From assembly GCF_018588585.1 (NCBI RefSeq), contig NZ_JAEUFG010000013.1, forward strand, positions 1 to 64,000: DNA of 64,000 bases. The letters are read 5' to 3'. A model generated the notes under the pieces. The model was not told the DNA's origin and made no database searches. It saw only the letters and a list, made by a program, of their open reading frames with translations. Position 1 is the stretch's first letter, and each line of letters begins with the position of its first letter. Positions 61,928 to 64,000 of this stretch are shown here, in pieces. Position numbers and translations under genes: made by a program. This DNA is from Bacillus sp. SM2101. GTDB lineage: Bacteria; Bacillota; Bacilli; Bacillales; SM2101.

Positions 61928-62904
61928 ACCGTCTTTTCAGCAACTTTTTCTAATGCTGTGAAAAACTTTATTTCATTATCTAAAGTCTGTTGCAAATAAT
62001 CCACTAATTTTTGTTTGTAATCTTTGTGTGGTTGCCTTTTCCATTTCATTAATACACCCATTATTAACGACCAACATTTACATAAATAAAATAATTCTTC
62101 AACCCATGATGGATCAAGGTATTTTTGTGGTATTACTTTTCTATCAACTGCTAGTAACCAAAGTTCTCGTAAACGCCTAAAGTAATGAATATCAAATTCA
62201 AAAGTCTCCAGCATGTTAACTAATTCATCAGTAGGTGTGTTCCTAATAGTATAAATGAAATCTTTTAAGTGGTTTAGTCCACCCAAATCTATCATATTCT
62301 CAACAGATGCTCTAACAAGATTTAAAAAAACTGTATCCCAATCTTCTGTTTCCTTTTGATCAAACGATAATATACCAATACCGTGGGAACTATCCTGTTT
62401 CCAACTTTCTAAAAACACATCCCAAGGAATTTTACCAAATTGTCCATCAAAATAATCTTTACTACCAGCTTCATCAATTAATGTCAGTTCCCCTTCATTG
62501 GAGTCTATTATTAATGACCAATGAACTAAGTCATGAACGTTATAATATGAAGAGTATGTTGTTTCAAAGGACTTATAGAAGAGCAAACAGTATCCATGGT
62601 TTTTTAGTTGTTTTAGGATTAATGTTTTTATATAGCTAGGAGAGATTGAAGTTGATGTTTTTATAGACCATCCCATATTCAATTCAGGTTCAGATCTCCT
62701 TAGTAGAAGATTACTATGGGAACAATCAAAATGATTCAGAAATACCTTAATCAAATCTACTTGCCCTTTCCATTCTAGAACTTCTTTCACAGACAATTGT
62801 TTACAATCTAAAGTACGTTCACAAAAACCATGTTTATCAGGAAATCTCCAGTCCACAACCTTGGGTACTGTTAGGAACTTCACGAAATTTTGCCTTGTGC
62901 TCAA
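61924..62904 (-). CDS. Divergent BtrH/C39-like papain-fold protein
   Basis: 326 residues. The central DLVHWSLIIDSNEGELTLID and DYFDGQFGKIPWDVFLESW resemble the His-containing half of BtrH-like and C39 folds; cysteines near residues 27, 34 and 60 are candidate nucleophiles but none has a clear motif. The C-terminal 150 residues are helical, as in the 53461 protein. It lies between carrier protein 2 and the aminopeptidase, so an acyl-transfer or hydrolysis step on the carrier is likely. Confidence 0.5.
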   Translation of the reverse strand: MSTRQNFVKFLTVPKVVDWRFPDKHGFCERTLDCKQLSVKEVLEWKGQVDLIKVFLNHFDCSHSNLLLRRSEPELNMGWSIKTSTSISPSYIKTLILKQLKNHGYCLLFYKSFETTYSSYYNVHDLVHWSLIIDSNEGELTLIDEAGSKDYFDGQFGKIPWDVFLESWKQDSSHGIGILSFDQKETEDWDTVFLNLVRASVENMIDLGGLNHLKDFIYTIRNTPTDELVNMLETFEFDIHYFRRLRELWLLAVDRKVIPQKYLDPSWVEELFYLCKCWSLIMGVLMKWKRQPHKDYKQKLVDYLQQTLDNEIKFFTALEKVAEKTV

Positions 62905-62930
62905 GAAAAAAACTTCCCTTCATTTTAAAT

Positions 62931-63170
62931 CTAATCCAGATTCCTCTCAACTAATTGAACGATGCTAGAAAAAGATTCAAAGTTTTCAAGAATAATTTCT
63001 TCATCTTCAATTTCGATATCAAATTCATCCTCAATTTCTACTACTAGTCGAATGAAAGTCATAGAGTCTATACCCAGTTCAAGCAAGTTATCTTCTTTAG
63101 AAAATTCAATGTCATTTAAAACACTTTTTAAACACTTCATTATTACTTCTTCATTGTGGGTCATATTCAT
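62931..63170 (-). CDS. Free-standing acyl/peptidyl carrier protein 2
   Basis: 79 residues; the ATG at 63170 follows GGAAAGGATA. LLELGIDSMTFIRLVVEIED contains the phosphopantetheine serine in the canonical L-G-x-D-S. It differs from carrier 1 (D-M-D-S), so the two carriers probably hold different units or different steps. 26 bases before the BtrH-like gene. Confidence 0.9.
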   Translation of the reverse strand: MNMTHNEEVIMKCLKSVLNDIEFSKEDNLLELGIDSMTFIRLVVEIEDEFDIEIEDEEIILENFESFSSIVQLVERNLD

Positions 63171-63210
63171 TATCCTTTCCATTATTATGTCACATACATT
63201 ATAAATTTGT

Positions 63211-64000
63211 TTATTGCCAATTTTCTCGGCTAAATTTATCTATTTTTTGTCGGACAAGGTAGTCCTTAAAAAAAGCATTGATACGTTTTTCTAATTCATA
63301 CACTTTGTAAAACCCATTGCTTATATGACTAAGATGTTCTATATAATTAGTTTGTTGGTACTTAAGTGACAGGCTTCTAAGTTTAGTTAACTCTCTCTTA
63401 GATTGTTTGTACAGACCTTGAATCCTTTTAATTTCTTTATTTTCAGATTCATTAATTAGTTGTTGAATGGTTCCTAAATTAAATTTTTTGTGTTGAAGTA
63501 GTTTATATTGGATAATATTCCAAAGGATATACTCTTTGGGTGCTAATTTTTGGGGATGTGAAGCTAATTCTTCGAAATAATAGGATAAATATAAATAAAC
63601 GTGATGACCGTTTGCATATGAACCTTCTTCACAGATGTCTTTGTCAAAAACCTTTGATCTGTCTAAGGAAAAAAATAATTGTGTTTTGTTTATAGCAGGT
63701 GACCGTGTAGGATTATTTATAGATATCGAAACAACAGGAAATCCATAATAAGCAAACCACCTTTCCTTATAAAGATGGTCTTTAATTGTAAGATCAAGAC
63801 ATCTTTCAAGTTCTTTGTAAGTAATCTCGAACTCTCCGAAGGTTTGACCGTCAATTTCAAAACCTAGTCCGTTAAAAGTTTGCTTTCTATGGTCGTATCC
63901 ATAAATTATAGCCTCATGTACAATATTTTTGATTTTATAATATTTAGAGTGTCTTATATGTTTCCAGTTTAGAAAAACCAAAACATAATGATTTTTGTTC
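63211..64000 (-). CDS. BtrH-like protein, N-terminus beyond the window
   Basis: The leftward frame is open to the right edge, so the start is outside. The visible 262 residues begin NKNHYVLVFLNWKHIRHSKY and contain IVHEAIIYGYDHRKQTFNGL, the His-bearing strand of the papain-like fold in BtrH-type proteins, followed by a long helical domain. The nucleophile cysteine should lie in the missing part. It heads the visible portion of the operon and shows that the cluster continues to the right. Confidence 0.55.
   Translation of the reverse strand, partial: NKNHYVLVFLNWKHIRHSKYYKIKNIVHEAIIYGYDHRKQTFNGLGFEIDGQTFGEFEITYKELERCLDLTIKDHLYKERWFAYYGFPVVSISINNPTRSPAINKTQLFFSLDRSKVFDKDICEEGSYANGHHVYLYLSYYFEELASHPQKLAPKEYILWNIIQYKLLQHKKFNLGTIQQLINESENKEIKRIQGLYKQSKRELTKLRSLSLKYQQTNYIEHLSHISNGFYKVYELEKRINAFFKDYLVRQKIDKFSRENWQ

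Noticed and set aside
1..64000. Large serine integrase (SprA) and att sites of an SPbeta-like prophage
   Set aside because: No serine recombinase gene or convincing att duplication is present in this window, so the exact type and borders of the element remain open.
1..64000. tRNA or rRNA genes
   Set aside because: No cloverleaf with a 3' CCA-type acceptor stem or rRNA-like stretch was noticed in the intergenic regions.
53461..64000. NRPS, PKS, lanthipeptide or sactipeptide genes
   Set aside because: No adenylation, condensation, ketosynthase, LanM/LanB or radical-SAM motifs occur in any frame of the visible cluster; only isolated carrier proteins are present.

Overview
The window is low-GC Gram-positive DNA: AAGGAGG-like ribosome binding sites, many TTG/GTG starts and AT-rich spacers. 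Recognisable families (AimR, YolD, XerS-type recombinase, DUF4257, holin-like type I toxin) point to Bacillaceae (Bacillus sensu lato). No species can be named and no rRNA or tRNA gene was seen. Two very different parts are joined here.

Part one, about 1 to 46.4 kb, is a mobile-element region resembling the non-structural part of an SPbeta-like prophage or phage-plasmid. Its left end carries an arbitrium module: aimR (3085-4281) and the peptide gene aimP (4287-4451), then a terminator, an inverted repeat that may be the AimR operator, and a small gene in the aimX position. A LexA-box-linked yolD-like gene and a tyrosine recombinase-fold gene follow, the latter divergent from 7644 across a perfect palindrome. 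From 8.4 to 22.2 kb the region is accessory and partly decayed: secreted proteins, a two-HTH gene with a ParB-like partner, a frameshifted nuclease lipoprotein, a cold-shock gene, an ADP-ribosyltransferase toxin fragment with its probable immunity gene and a NADAR stub, and a broken phosphoesterase. From 22.4 to 29.5 kb nearly every small gene sits directly behind an intrinsic-terminator-like hairpin, with no room for a promoter between. From 30 to 34 kb come a tiny basic protein beside a structured RNA, two overlapping unknown genes, and an XRE / ImmA-IrrE / PIN-like triad.

From 34 to 46.4 kb most genes run leftward: a XerS-like recombinase, an HNH endonuclease, a DEDDh exonuclease, a TxpA/RatA-type toxin-antitoxin locus, an AbrB-type regulator, and several multiply frameshifted genes. 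Two modules here are inverted paralogues of the 22-29 kb block: DUF4257 plus its partner (43.5-42.7 kb), and a leader RNA plus its 104-codon gene (46.3-45.9 kb, decayed). At 44654-44821 there is a three-repeat, two-spacer CRISPR array with type II-C-like 36-bp repeats and no cas gene. It directly abuts an IS110 remnant.

Part two, about 46.5 to 64 kb, looks chromosomal or plasmid-metabolic. It holds a cupin, a family 2 glycosyltransferase, a START-PDZ fusion, a VOC protein and a sugar-nucleotide transferase, with two IS3-family elements inserted. A long leftward operon then enters from beyond the right edge. It encodes two free-standing carrier proteins, BtrH-like papain-fold proteins, an M29 aminopeptidase, a family 1 glycosyltransferase, an Fe(II)/2-oxoglutarate oxygenase, an acyl-CoA dehydrogenase, a carbamoyltransferase and a VOC protein. 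A separate pair (54459-55007 and 53461-54459) adds a beta-sandwich protein and another BtrH-like protein. I read this as a biosynthetic cluster for a glycosylated, carbamoylated, acylated small molecule without NRPS or PKS modules; its loading enzyme and core substrate genes probably lie beyond position 64000.
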